DNA of 64,000 bases from Yersinia vastinensis (lineage in GTDB: Bacteria; Pseudomonadota; Gammaproteobacteria; Enterobacterales; Enterobacteriaceae): positions 395,412-459,411 of the forward strand of contig NZ_CACVAF010000003.1 in NCBI RefSeq assembly GCF_902726565.1. Direction: 5' to 3'. The translations under genes and the position numbers were made by a program. Below, in pieces: positions 18,396-27,211 of this stretch (position 1 is the first letter of the stretch; every line of letters starts with the position of its first letter). The notes under the pieces were generated by a model. That model had not been told where the DNA came from and did not search any database. It saw only the letters and a list, made by a program, of their open reading frames with translations.

Positions 18396-19975
18396 AAATT
18401 TTATCATTTAAACCAGGGCATGATGGCAGTATTTCTTACATTAAAGATAGCAAGCTAATTTTCTCTCATGAAGCAGAAAAAGGCTCTGGATTTCGTTATT
18501 GTAATATTACTACTGAGTGCATTATTGAAGCTCTATCAACTATTAATGATGCCCCAGATATTATTGCACTTAGTGGTTGGTCATCCGGTAATAATCCACA
18601 TAATCATGATATTGGTGCCGGTTACTTTGGGCTAGAATTGACCAAGCCGGTGAAAATGAATTTTCTTAAACATGATGTGTTTTATTTTACCTCTTCTCAC
18701 GAACGTTCACATTTATTATGTGCCTATGGTATGTCACCTTTTCGCCAAGGAAAACCTTGCTATGCACTTATTTGGGAGGGACATATTGGTTCATTTTATT
18801 ATATAGACCAACATGTTAGAATTAAAAAACTAGCTGATATTATTCCTGATATAGGTATTCGTTATGCTTTTTCATATGGCATTGCTGATAAAACCTTTCC
18901 ATTTACTCAAGGCCAAGTAAGGCTGGGTGATGCTGGTAAAATAATGGCTTTGGCGGCTTACTGTAACAGGGAGGAAATATCAGCTCAGGATGATGAATTA
19001 ATATCCTATTTATTATCAACACCATTGAGTTATGAAAAACTATGTAAGAATCAATTTGTAAAGTCACACCTATATAATATAGGCGTCGAAAGTGATGTTT
19101 TTAAGCAATTTACAGGGCATTTAACTGATGCAATATTTGCAAAATTTTATACCGAAGTTAAAAAAATAGTTAGTAAGAAATTACCATTACTGATAAGTGG
19201 TGGTTGTGGTTTGAACTGTGATTGGAATAGTAAATGGCTAAATTGTGATTTATTTGATGATGTTTTCATCCCGCCCTGCACTAATGACTCTGGTTCTGCC
19301 ATTGGTACAGCTATTGATGCACAATATTATTTTACAGGTAATGCTAAAATTGATTGGAGTGTTTACTGTGGCCAGATTTTCAATGATGATGTGATTGATA
19401 TTGTTGGGCTTAAATATGAAAAATTAGAATATCCTAATGTCGCTTATGCTCTGGCAAAAGGTGCTGTTATTGGTTGGGTTAATGGCAAAGCCGAAATTGG
19501 CCCAAGAGCATTAGGTAATAGATCAATATTGGCAGCACCATTTAGTAAAACCACATTAATGCGTTTAAATACTATAAAAAATAGAGAATCATTTAGGCCA
19601 ATTGCTCCAATTTGTTTGCAAAGTGATGCATTAAAATATTTTGATTTAAAGAAACCCAGCCCTCACATGCTATTTTTTTCTCATGTTTTAGATAGTTGCC
19701 TTCAAGCTATTACTCATGTTGATAGTTCATCCAGACCACAAACAGTTAATAGCGAGCAAAACAATAATATATATCAACTGATTTTAGCTTTTAAAAAAAT
19801 AACAGACTATGGTGTGTTATGTAATACCTCACTCAATTTTAACGGAAAAGGCTTTATTAATAAAACAAGTGAGTTAGCAGAATATATGCAGCAAAGAGGG
19901 CTTGATGGTTTTGTTGTCAATGATCGGTTTTATACCAAAAAACATTCACATGAAAATAATAAGAAATCATTTTAA
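18392..19975 (+). CDS. Carbamoyltransferase, NodU/CmcH family
   Basis: A 527-residue O-carbamoyltransferase-like protein. The N-terminal half is the Kae1-like ASKHA domain (SFKPGHDGSISYIKDSKLIF; SSHERSHLLCAYGMS about 101-115; LLISGGCGLNCDWN about 267-280; ND-SGSAIG about 298-305). The C-terminal YrdC-like half has the signature GKAEIGPRALGNRSILAAPF (about 365-384). Relatives carbamoylate hydroxyl groups on antibiotics and Nod factors from carbamoyl phosphate and ATP. Next to a SagB-type enzyme and a short Ser/Thr/Tyr-bearing peptide, a modified hydroxyl on a peptide is a natural guess, but the substrate is unknown. It overlaps both neighbours (ATGA and TAATG), a tightly coupled operon. Confidence 0.87.
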   Translation: MKILSFKPGHDGSISYIKDSKLIFSHEAEKGSGFRYCNITTECIIEALSTINDAPDIIALSGWSSGNNPHNHDIGAGYFGLELTKPVKMNFLKHDVFYFTSSHERSHLLCAYGMSPFRQGKPCYALIWEGHIGSFYYIDQHVRIKKLADIIPDIGIRYAFSYGIADKTFPFTQGQVRLGDAGKIMALAAYCNREEISAQDDELISYLLSTPLSYEKLCKNQFVKSHLYNIGVESDVFKQFTGHLTDAIFAKFYTEVKKIVSKKLPLLISGGCGLNCDWNSKWLNCDLFDDVFIPPCTNDSGSAIGTAIDAQYYFTGNAKIDWSVYCGQIFNDDVIDIVGLKYEKLEYPNVAYALAKGAVIGWVNGKAEIGPRALGNRSILAAPFSKTTLMRLNTIKNRESFRPIAPICLQSDALKYFDLKKPSPHMLFFSHVLDSCLQAITHVDSSSRPQTVNSEQNNNIYQLILAFKKITDYGVLCNTSLNFNGKGFINKTSELAEYMQQRGLDGFVVNDRFYTKKHSHENNKKSF

Positions 19976-21180
19976 TGCTAAAACTATTTCTTATAGCTGG
20001 ATTCCCTTCTTTATTTTTATCCCGAATACTTAACTCTATCGCAGTTTGGGTTGATTTTACCCTTATATTCACTGTAATGAGTTTTCATTTTAATGCTCCG
20101 GCCTACCAGCTAGGGATAGCAGCGGCATTATATGGTTTTCCTGGATTATTATTAGGGCCATTTATTGGTCAACTGGCAGATAGATACTCGCCAGTGGTAA
20201 TATTATTAACGAGTTCTTTTGGTCGATTTGCAACCTCTCTATGGCTTGCTACATCAACTCATCAGGAACTGTTTTTACTTGGAATTCTTCTAAAAGGAAT
20301 CAGTAACTTAGGTGCAAGCCCTGCTGAGCAAATACTTATTAGGGAGTTATTAAATAAAGAACAAATATTACTTACTGTCGCACTTTGCAATATTATTGAT
20401 CAATGCATAAAAATCATTTCCCCACTATTTGTCTCTGCCATCTCTGCCATAGTAAATTTGCAAGGGGGGTTTTATTTAACCGCCGTTATGGCGCTAATTA
20501 CAGCATTACTATCTATAAGAATGGGCTTTATTATTGGATGGGTTAAAAAATCAATTATTGTCACAGAAACTCTACCTAACTTCAATCTAGTATATAATAT
20601 CATTAGGAAAAGCTCTATATTGTTTTCTTCTTTCTACGTCGTTCTGGCCGCCTCACTTACATTGGGTTTATATGATTCCATTCTTTCTATTTTATTAAGA
20701 AATCAGGGATTTGGCCCAGGTACATTTGGCATTATCGTGAGTAGCACCGCTGCTGGTGCTATTTTATCGGGCTTTTTATTCAAGAAAATATATGCATTAT
20801 TTAGCAACCAATGGTTGATGATTTGTGGGCTTATTGGCTTCAGTGTCACTGTACTCAGTGCCGGTACTCTCTGTTTGATTTTTGATAATCTCCATCTTTA
20901 TATTTTCTGCACTATTTGGTTTATTAATGGTTTTTGTTATGCGTGTATTGTGATGTCATTTAGCATTGTTTTACAAAATGAAGCGCCCACAAATATGTTA
21001 GGTGTCATTTCAACCAGTTGCCGCAGCGTACAATTAGCCACACTGGTTGCCGGCCCGGTTATCGGTTCCGGTGTTGCTCATTATATCGGCATCCCTATGA
21101 CATTCGTTATCGCGGGCAGTACTGGCCTTGCGATAGCAGGATATTTATTATTTACCCCCCTAAAAAAGATCACCAAATAA
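19975..21180 (+). CDS. MFS transporter, likely exporter of the peptide-operon product
   Basis: A 401-residue membrane protein with about 12 predicted spans and the MFS loop 2-3 motif GPFIGQLADRYSPVVILL (about residues 61-78). It resembles drug and macrolide efflux members. The ATG overlaps the carbamoyltransferase stop by one base. As the last gene of the operon it most likely exports the finished compound or gives self-protection. The operon has no dedicated peptidase, immunity gene or regulator that I can recognise. Confidence 0.8.
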   Translation: MLKLFLIAGFPSLFLSRILNSIAVWVDFTLIFTVMSFHFNAPAYQLGIAAALYGFPGLLLGPFIGQLADRYSPVVILLTSSFGRFATSLWLATSTHQELFLLGILLKGISNLGASPAEQILIRELLNKEQILLTVALCNIIDQCIKIISPLFVSAISAIVNLQGGFYLTAVMALITALLSIRMGFIIGWVKKSIIVTETLPNFNLVYNIIRKSSILFSSFYVVLAASLTLGLYDSILSILLRNQGFGPGTFGIIVSSTAAGAILSGFLFKKIYALFSNQWLMICGLIGFSVTVLSAGTLCLIFDNLHLYIFCTIWFINGFCYACIVMSFSIVLQNEAPTNMLGVISTSCRSVQLATLVAGPVIGSGVAHYIGIPMTFVIAGSTGLAIAGYLLFTPLKKITK

Positions 21181-21183
21181 AAA

Positions 21184-21208
21184 AGCAGCCCCGAGAATTG
21201 GGGCTGCT
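21184..21208 (-). terminator. Terminator after the RND pump gene
   Basis: AGCAGCCCC (21184-21192) pairs with GGGGCTGCT (21200-21208). The A run at 21179-21184 gives a T run on the minus strand, so it terminates the leftward RND operon; it also follows the MFS stop and may act in both directions. Confidence 0.8.
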
Positions 21209-21243
21209 GAGATCACGGCAAACTGAGTGATACGATGAGCGAG

Positions 21244-24200
21244 TTATTCACTCACCGGCTCATCATGCACTTTTTCTTTAGGTTCTGGGTTCATACTGCT
21301 GTAAATCACTGGCAAGACCAGTAATGTCAACACGGTGGCGAAGCCCAGACCGAACATAATAACCACCGCCATACTCTGGAAGAAGGCATCACTCAACAGC
21401 GGTGCCAGCCCCAGAACAGTGGTAAATGCTGTTAGCATAATGGGCCGTAGACGGGCGGTAGAAGCATCGATAATCGCTTCACGTAGCGGTTTTTCCTGCC
21501 GCTGCAAACCGATCTCTTCAACCAATACAATACCGTTACGAATCAACATCCCACTCAAACTTAATAGCCCTAATAGGGCCATAAAGCCGAACGGAATACC
21601 CGTCAATAAGAAGCCCACTGTCACTCCGATCAACGCCAATGGCACTGTCAGCCAAATAGCCAGCGCATTGCGTACAGAGCTGAACATCAGCACCGTGACC
21701 ACGAACATAATCAAGAAGGCGATAGGTAGACTGATGAAAATACCTCGTTGAGCTTCCTTGGTACTTTCGTAGTCGCCACCCCATTCCAGTTCATACCCGC
21801 GTGGTAACTGCACGGCTTCCACTCCCGGTCTAATGCGTCGCAATAGCTCCGCCGAGGTCTCGCCACCCTGTTGAGTCGGATCCGTTTGCACCGTCAGTGT
21901 GCGCTTACGATCCAGACGCATAATCAGTGGATCTTCCCACTCGGTTTCAAAACTGGTCACAACGTTATCAATCGGGATAAAGGCTTGGCGTGCCTGGCTC
22001 CACACCATCACGTCATTAAGACGTTCTGCATTAAGCCGCTCAGAATCTGGGGTGCGTAACACAATCGGCATTAGGCGTGTGCCATCACGGTACAGCCCCA
22101 CCGGTAGACCACCAAAACTCATGCGCAACGTGCCATCTACCTCACGTTTATCGACACCCAGTTCACGGCCCAAATAATCAGAGAATTGTGGCCGGATCAT
22201 TTTGCTACGATCTTGCCAGTCATGCCTTGCACCATCGGCCATCGGATCAGCAATGATCGCCTTTTCCGCTTGTGCGGCCAGTGAACGCAGAACCTCTGGA
22301 TCCGGACCAATAAAACGAGCTTCGATGGAACTGTTGTTTGACGGCCCAAACATGATGCGTTTTATCTGCGCATCAACTTGCGGGTATTCGTCATGCATGT
22401 AGGATTCGATTTCATCAATCAGGCCCGGTATTTGGTCAAGCTGCTCAGTACGAACCATCACCTGCGCATAGTTAGGATAATGACGCTGGGCATTGTAGGT
22501 CAGCATAAAGCGCATTGCGCCCTGACCAATCGTCGCCATGGTGTCAGCCACCCCTTCTTGCTGTTTGATATACTGCTCAACTTTATTTGCCACCCCTTCG
22601 GTATAACTGATATCTGTCCCATAAGGCAGCCAAATATCAACAAAGAAGATAGGGGTGTTTGAGGGGGGGAAGAAGCTCTGGCGCACATTGCCAAACCCAA
22701 CCACCGATGCCGCCAACAGGGCTGCCAGCAGTACCAAAGTGATGGTGCGGTGTTGCAGTAATTTGCCTAAAACCACACGATAATAACGGAACAACCAACC
22801 ATCATAAGGTTGCTTGGCTGGCTTATCCGCATCGGCTTGTACTGGCTTCTGATTCTCAAATGCCCACTTGGCAAAGACCGGCGTCAGTGTCAGTGCGGTG
22901 AACCAACTCAACATCAGCGAAATCAGTAATACCTGGAATAAGGATTTACAGTATTCACCGGTGGCATCATTGGACAGGCCGATTGGCGCAAAAGCCAGAA
23001 TAGCAATGATAGTGGCCCCCAATAATGGCATCATTGAGCGCTTGACCACATTGCTGATAGCCGTAAAGATATTTTCGCCGCGCTGGCGGCCTACCACTAT
23101 CCCTTCCACCACCACAATGGCGTTATCTACCAACATACTGAGCGCGATAATTAACGCGCCTAACGATACGCGCTGTAGCTCGATATTAAACAGCCACATA
23201 ATCAGCAGTGTGCCGAGAACATTAAGTGCCAGAGAAATGGCGATAACTACACCACTGCGGACCCCCATAAAAATCAGCAGGGTGACAACAACAATTAACA
23301 ATGCCAGCAAGAAGTTCAGGATAAAGCCGTTAACTGCCCCCTCAACTTCATGGGATTGGTCATAAAACACATTAATGTGCATGCCTGATGGACGTTCGCC
23401 TTCAAGCTGTGCCAGCCGAGCTTTAATGGCATTACCCACATTGACAACGTTGACGTTCGGGGCAAATGAGATCCCCAATGCCAACGCTGGCTTACCATTA
23501 GCGCGATAAATGTTGGTGGGTGAATGACCAAAGCCCTGTGTCACCGTCGCGATGTCACGAAGATAGACACTTTTCGGGCTGCCGGGCTGGCTGACCAATA
23601 AATTCCCCAACTCTTGTACGCTTTGGAATTCACCAGTGGGATGCAAACGAATCGACTCGCTGCCCACCTGTAACTGACCAGCATCAGACACCACATTCTG
23701 ACGACTCAGTAAGTCGGACAATTGCTGCGGTGTAATGCCAGCGGCCGTCATTTGGGCGCGGGAAATCTCTACCTGCACTTCTTCTGGCAGAATACCGACA
23801 ATCCCCACTTTCCCAACCCCGGGCACCAAGACCAATTCACGCCGCAATTGTTCGGCAAAATTGCGTAAATCCTGGTTACTGTAGCCATCGCCCGTGAGCG
23901 AGAAGAAGAACCCATACACGTCGCCAAAGTCGTCGTTGACCATTGGGGCACTCGCCCCCGGCGGTAAGCGCACACTGTTGTCGTTAATTTTACGCCGCAA
24001 CTCATCCCAGATTTGCGGTAACTCATTCGCGCCATATTGTGCGCGAATATTGATAGTTATTTGCGATAAACCGGCACTGGAAATCGACGTCACATCATCT
24101 ACATAGGAGAGTTCTTGAATAGCATTCTCCAGAGGTAACGTCACTTCCTCCTCAACCTGCTGCGCCGATGCACCATCATAGCGGGTCACTACCACCGCCG

Positions 24201-24330
24201 TTTTGATGGTAAAAGCCGGGTCTTCCAGCCTACCTATATTGAGATAGGCAATAATGCCACCAATACCCAGCAACAGAATCGTTAGCCAGATACGTGTATT
24301 ATTATTGATGAAATTATCAGTCAGCTTCAT
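21244..24330 (-). CDS. RND efflux pump inner-membrane permease
   Basis: A 1028-residue resistance-nodulation-division transporter of the AcrB superfamily. Two repeated halves are seen, each with a first membrane helix, a large periplasmic porter region and a cluster of helices (about 335-525 and 855-1015). The helix-4 region reads SMLVDNAIVVVEG, so the second Asp of the usual DD pair is Asn, as in a subset of this family. It uses proton flow to export drugs, dyes or metabolites. The adaptor gene upstream ends where this gene begins (one operon); an outer-membrane channel gene is not present, so TolC is probably shared. The true substrate is unknown. Confidence 0.92.
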   Translation of the reverse strand: MKLTDNFINNNTRIWLTILLLGIGGIIAYLNIGRLEDPAFTIKTAVVVTRYDGASAQQVEEEVTLPLENAIQELSYVDDVTSISSAGLSQITINIRAQYGANELPQIWDELRRKINDNSVRLPPGASAPMVNDDFGDVYGFFFSLTGDGYSNQDLRNFAEQLRRELVLVPGVGKVGIVGILPEEVQVEISRAQMTAAGITPQQLSDLLSRQNVVSDAGQLQVGSESIRLHPTGEFQSVQELGNLLVSQPGSPKSVYLRDIATVTQGFGHSPTNIYRANGKPALALGISFAPNVNVVNVGNAIKARLAQLEGERPSGMHINVFYDQSHEVEGAVNGFILNFLLALLIVVVTLLIFMGVRSGVVIAISLALNVLGTLLIMWLFNIELQRVSLGALIIALSMLVDNAIVVVEGIVVGRQRGENIFTAISNVVKRSMMPLLGATIIAILAFAPIGLSNDATGEYCKSLFQVLLISLMLSWFTALTLTPVFAKWAFENQKPVQADADKPAKQPYDGWLFRYYRVVLGKLLQHRTITLVLLAALLAASVVGFGNVRQSFFPPSNTPIFFVDIWLPYGTDISYTEGVANKVEQYIKQQEGVADTMATIGQGAMRFMLTYNAQRHYPNYAQVMVRTEQLDQIPGLIDEIESYMHDEYPQVDAQIKRIMFGPSNNSSIEARFIGPDPEVLRSLAAQAEKAIIADPMADGARHDWQDRSKMIRPQFSDYLGRELGVDKREVDGTLRMSFGGLPVGLYRDGTRLMPIVLRTPDSERLNAERLNDVMVWSQARQAFIPIDNVVTSFETEWEDPLIMRLDRKRTLTVQTDPTQQGGETSAELLRRIRPGVEAVQLPRGYELEWGGDYESTKEAQRGIFISLPIAFLIMFVVTVLMFSSVRNALAIWLTVPLALIGVTVGFLLTGIPFGFMALLGLLSLSGMLIRNGIVLVEEIGLQRQEKPLREAIIDASTARLRPIMLTAFTTVLGLAPLLSDAFFQSMAVVIMFGLGFATVLTLLVLPVIYSSMNPEPKEKVHDEPVSE

Positions 24331-25412
24331 TAGAGGCCCCGCTCACGTACCCAAGCCCGAACAATTTGATTTGGACGAAGCTCACCCGTACCTGCGGAGA
24401 CAATTTGCTCGCCATCAGCCAACCCGGAAGTGATTTGAATACCGTTTGCCGTGAGTTGACCCACTTGTACTTTGCGCTCTTCGACATGCATCTGACCATC
24501 CTCATTTTTGATAACCCAGACCCGTGCATCATTGAGCTGTGCACTGTCAGGATTAAAGACCGCTTCAACCGGTACGATAATGGTGGGATGGGCAGTACCA
24601 GACAGATTGCCGGAATTGATTCTCACCCGGCCACTGATACCTGAAAGCAATGGCATATCTGGCGGGCGTTTCATGGTCAACGTCACTTGGAAAGTCTGGG
24701 AGGCGGAAGTCGTCGAGGTGGTATGTTCTTTATATTCAGCAATAAACTCGCGCCCCGGCAGGTGATTTAGTAATACCGTTGGGGTGTAATTGCGATTGCT
24801 GATGTCCAGTGTGGTAAATAGACGCTCGGGTACACTGAACACGACATCTAGCGTATCCAATGCACTTAATGTTGCCACTGCTTGACCTGGGGCCATGACC
24901 TGATGGTTACGCACATTAACATTGGCAATAATGCCATCGAAAGGTGCGGTAATGGTGGCATCACTGAGTTCTTTTTGCGCAATTTCCAACGCAGCGCGAG
25001 CAGATTCCATCTCAGCACGGCGGACGTCCAGCTCGGCACGTGAAACTGCACGTTGCCCTTGTAATGTATTGAAACGGTTGAATTGATCTCGTGCCAGATT
25101 AAAAGTTGACTGACGATCCCTGACTCGTAAGTTCAGATCAGTGTCATTAAGCATCGCAATTCTCTGACCTTTTTTGACCTGCTCACCTTCACGCACCCAC
25201 AATTGTTGTAGCTGCCCGCTGCGTTTAAAGGAGAGTTGAGTTTCATCACCAGCTTGTAATCGTGCCGGGAAGTAACGAGTCCCATTTTGCCCACTGTCTT
25301 CAACAGTAAATATTTTAACCGGACGCACACTTTCCACGACTTCAGGGGGAGTTCTGTCGCAAGCAGCGAGAAGAAACGTTAATAGCAGAATGACTACTGT
25401 TTTTATCTTCAC
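24330..25412 (-). CDS. RND efflux periplasmic adaptor (membrane fusion lipoprotein)
   Basis: A 360-residue HlyD/AcrA-type adaptor. The N-terminus has a lipoprotein signal with lipobox LLAAC (Cys18). Domains in order: beta-barrel/lipoyl half (QLQQLWVREGEQVKKGQRIAML), an alpha-hairpin (about 95-150, rich in Gln, Arg, Glu, Ala), the second lipoyl half (ITAPFDGIIANVNVRNHQVM) and a membrane-proximal domain. It links the permease at 21244-24330 to an outer-membrane channel. The two genes meet at 24330. Confidence 0.92.
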   Translation of the reverse strand: MKIKTVVILLLTFLLAACDRTPPEVVESVRPVKIFTVEDSGQNGTRYFPARLQAGDETQLSFKRSGQLQQLWVREGEQVKKGQRIAMLNDTDLNLRVRDRQSTFNLARDQFNRFNTLQGQRAVSRAELDVRRAEMESARAALEIAQKELSDATITAPFDGIIANVNVRNHQVMAPGQAVATLSALDTLDVVFSVPERLFTTLDISNRNYTPTVLLNHLPGREFIAEYKEHTTSTTSASQTFQVTLTMKRPPDMPLLSGISGRVRINSGNLSGTAHPTIIVPVEAVFNPDSAQLNDARVWVIKNEDGQMHVEERKVQVGQLTANGIQITSGLADGEQIVSAGTGELRPNQIVRAWVRERGL

Positions 25413-25461
25413 TATAAGATCTCATTGAGTCAGATTTTCAAAATTATTGCAGATTAGTTAT

Positions 25462-25695
25462 TCACACTTTTTTATCTGTCTTCTGTGACAAGTTGCGCAC
25501 TAGCGCTCTTATTAGTGTGATTAATAATCCCCCGGTAAACATCCCTAAAAAATAGATCAGCACAATTAGTACAGAAATGGGTAGTGTTATTTGCGTGAAA
25601 AGTAGAGATAAGTTCACTGTCCCGCTATTTTGGAATGCAAACAGCGTAGTCAGAACCACAATCAACAAAAAGCACGCACCATAAACGTATTTCAC
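25462..25695 (-). CDS. LapA-like small membrane protein (DUF1049)
   Basis: A 77-residue protein with two membrane helices (FLLIVVLTTLFAFQNSG and ISVLIVLIYFLGMFTGGLLITLIRAL) and a short basic tail. The FQNSGTVNLSLLF turn between the helices is typical of the LapA/YciS family involved in LPS assembly or envelope upkeep. It lies 49 bases before the RND adaptor gene, so it may be co-transcribed with the pump. The function here is unproven. Confidence 0.75.
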   Translation of the reverse strand: MKYVYGACFLLIVVLTTLFAFQNSGTVNLSLLFTQITLPISVLIVLIYFLGMFTGGLLITLIRALVRNLSQKTDKKV

Positions 25696-25755
25696 TCAAT
25701 AATCCTTTTCATTTCGGTACATCACATTTCAGTCTTAAAAAGGGAATAAACACAG

Positions 25756-25808
25756 ATAGCCGAGAGTAAAATAGCGCTGTTCTGCTATTCACTATCGGCT
25801 ATTTTTTT
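25756..25808 (+). terminator. Orphan rightward terminator
   Basis: ATAGCCGAGAGTAAAATAGC (25756-25775) pairs imperfectly with GCTATTCACTATCGGCTAT (25784-25802), and seven T residues follow on the plus strand (25802-25808). The flanking genes are all on the minus strand, so it has no obvious gene to end. Confidence 0.6.
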
Positions 25809-25830
25809 AAGAGCAGCTCTATCTATTAAG

Positions 25831-25870
25831 CGCATCCCGAATCACTTACATAAGTAAATGATTCGGGTAA
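25831..25870. repeat. ERIC-like palindrome
   Basis: CCCGAATCA (25836-25844) and TGATTCGGG (25859-25867) flank CTTACATAAGTAAA. The central CTTACATAAGTAA with flanking CCGAATC/GATTCGGG matches the end of the enterobacterial repetitive intergenic consensus (ERIC). Only about 40 bases are present, so it is a short or truncated copy after arcA, where it could also help end the arcDA transcript. Confidence 0.6.
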
Positions 25871-25912
25871 GTGCACGTAACTAACCCCCTACGACTTCAA
25901 GAACAAAGGGAA

Positions 25913-27196
25913 TTAGTAGTCAACGGCATCTCGAATAATCGGGCATGTCATGCAGTGACCGCCTCCGCGCCCACGGCCTAATTCACTGCCGACAATTTCA
26001 ATCACTTCCACCCCTTCTTTACGCAACTGGGTGTTCGTTTTCGTATTACGGTCATAAGCCAGAACAACCCCAGGAGACAATGCAACCATGTTATTGCCGC
26101 TGTCCCACTGCTGGCGTTCGGTGTCGTAATCGTTGCCTTCCGTCTCTACCACACGCAGTTTTTTCAGGTTCAATGCCCCAGCAACCGCCTCAACAAAAGT
26201 GCCTTTATCGCGACTCAGCTTAATACCGGTTGGGCCTTTATCTGGGCGCAGTGAGAAGGTTTGAATCTGATTAACAATTGCCGGATACAGAGTCACCACA
26301 TCACGGTCACAGAATGTAAATACCGTATCCAGATGCATGGCAGCACGCAGTTTTGGCATTGCGGCAATCATGACACGCTCGACTTGCCCTTCACTATTTT
26401 TAAACAGCGATTGAGCTAACTGAGTAATCGCCTGATGAGAGGTACGCTCACTCATGCCGATTAACACGGTTTTGTTACCAATCGGCATCACGTCGCCGCC
26501 TTCCAGTGTCGCCGTACCGTGGTGCTGCGTCGGATCACCCCACCATACTTTTACATTTGCGTCGCCAAAATCTGGGTGGAATTTATAGATAGCGGTGGTC
26601 AGAATAGTTTCTTCATGACGTGCAGGCCAATACAGCGGATTCAGTGTGACCCCACCATAAATCCAGCAGGTGGTGTCGCGGGTATAGAGCGTATTTGGCA
26701 GTGGCGGCAACAGATATTCGGTGATGCCAACTGCTTCGCGGATCAGCTTCAGTTCTTCTTTGTCACACTTACCGTCTTTATGTAATTCAGTGGTCGATAG
26801 CCCACCGATCAATACTTCCGCCAACACGCGTGATGTCAGGCTTTCCAGATAACTGCGGGTTTCATGCAAAATACCGAGTGACACTTCATTTGGCACAATT
26901 TGTTGATCCAGAATCCACTTTTTCGCGGCCGGATTTTCCAGTGTTTCCGCCAGCAAATTATGCATTTCAACCACATCAACACCGCGTTCACGCATTTTGG
27001 TCATAAAATCAAAATGGTCGCGTTTAGCTCTTTCTACCCACAGAACATCATCAAATAATAATTCATCACAATTGCTGGGGGTCAGGCGGTTATGAGCACG
27101 ACCGGGGGCGCACACCATGACTTTATGTAACTTCCCGACTTCAGAATGGACACCAAACTTAGTTTTAGCGTGAGTTTTCTTCGCTTTATCTGACAT
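25913..27196 (-). CDS. arcA: Arginine deiminase ArcA
   Basis: A 427-residue arginine deiminase of the guanidino-group-modifying fold. It shows the conserved FDDVLW near the start, GGDVMPIG, the His-Asp pair in [11 protein letters not shown] and the C-terminal catalytic cysteine in GGGHCMTCP (Cys415). It converts arginine to citrulline and ammonia, which raises pH and helps in acid or anaerobic conditions. It lies 15 bases after the antiporter gene. No arcB (ornithine carbamoyltransferase) or arcC (carbamate kinase) is adjacent, so the ATP-yielding half of the ADI pathway is missing at this locus. Confidence 0.95.
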   Translation of the reverse strand: MSDKAKKTHAKTKFGVHSEVGKLHKVMVCAPGRAHNRLTPSNCDELLFDDVLWVERAKRDHFDFMTKMRERGVDVVEMHNLLAETLENPAAKKWILDQQIVPNEVSLGILHETRSYLESLTSRVLAEVLIGGLSTTELHKDGKCDKEELKLIREAVGITEYLLPPLPNTLYTRDTTCWIYGGVTLNPLYWPARHEETILTTAIYKFHPDFGDANVKVWWGDPTQHHGTATLEGGDVMPIGNKTVLIGMSERTSHQAITQLAQSLFKNSEGQVERVMIAAMPKLRAAMHLDTVFTFCDRDVVTLYPAIVNQIQTFSLRPDKGPTGIKLSRDKGTFVEAVAGALNLKKLRVVETEGNDYDTERQQWDSGNNMVALSPGVVLAYDRNTKTNTQLRKEGVEVIEIVGSELGRGRGGGHCMTCPIIRDAVDY

Positions 27197-27211
27197 AAGA
27201 ACTCCAATAAA

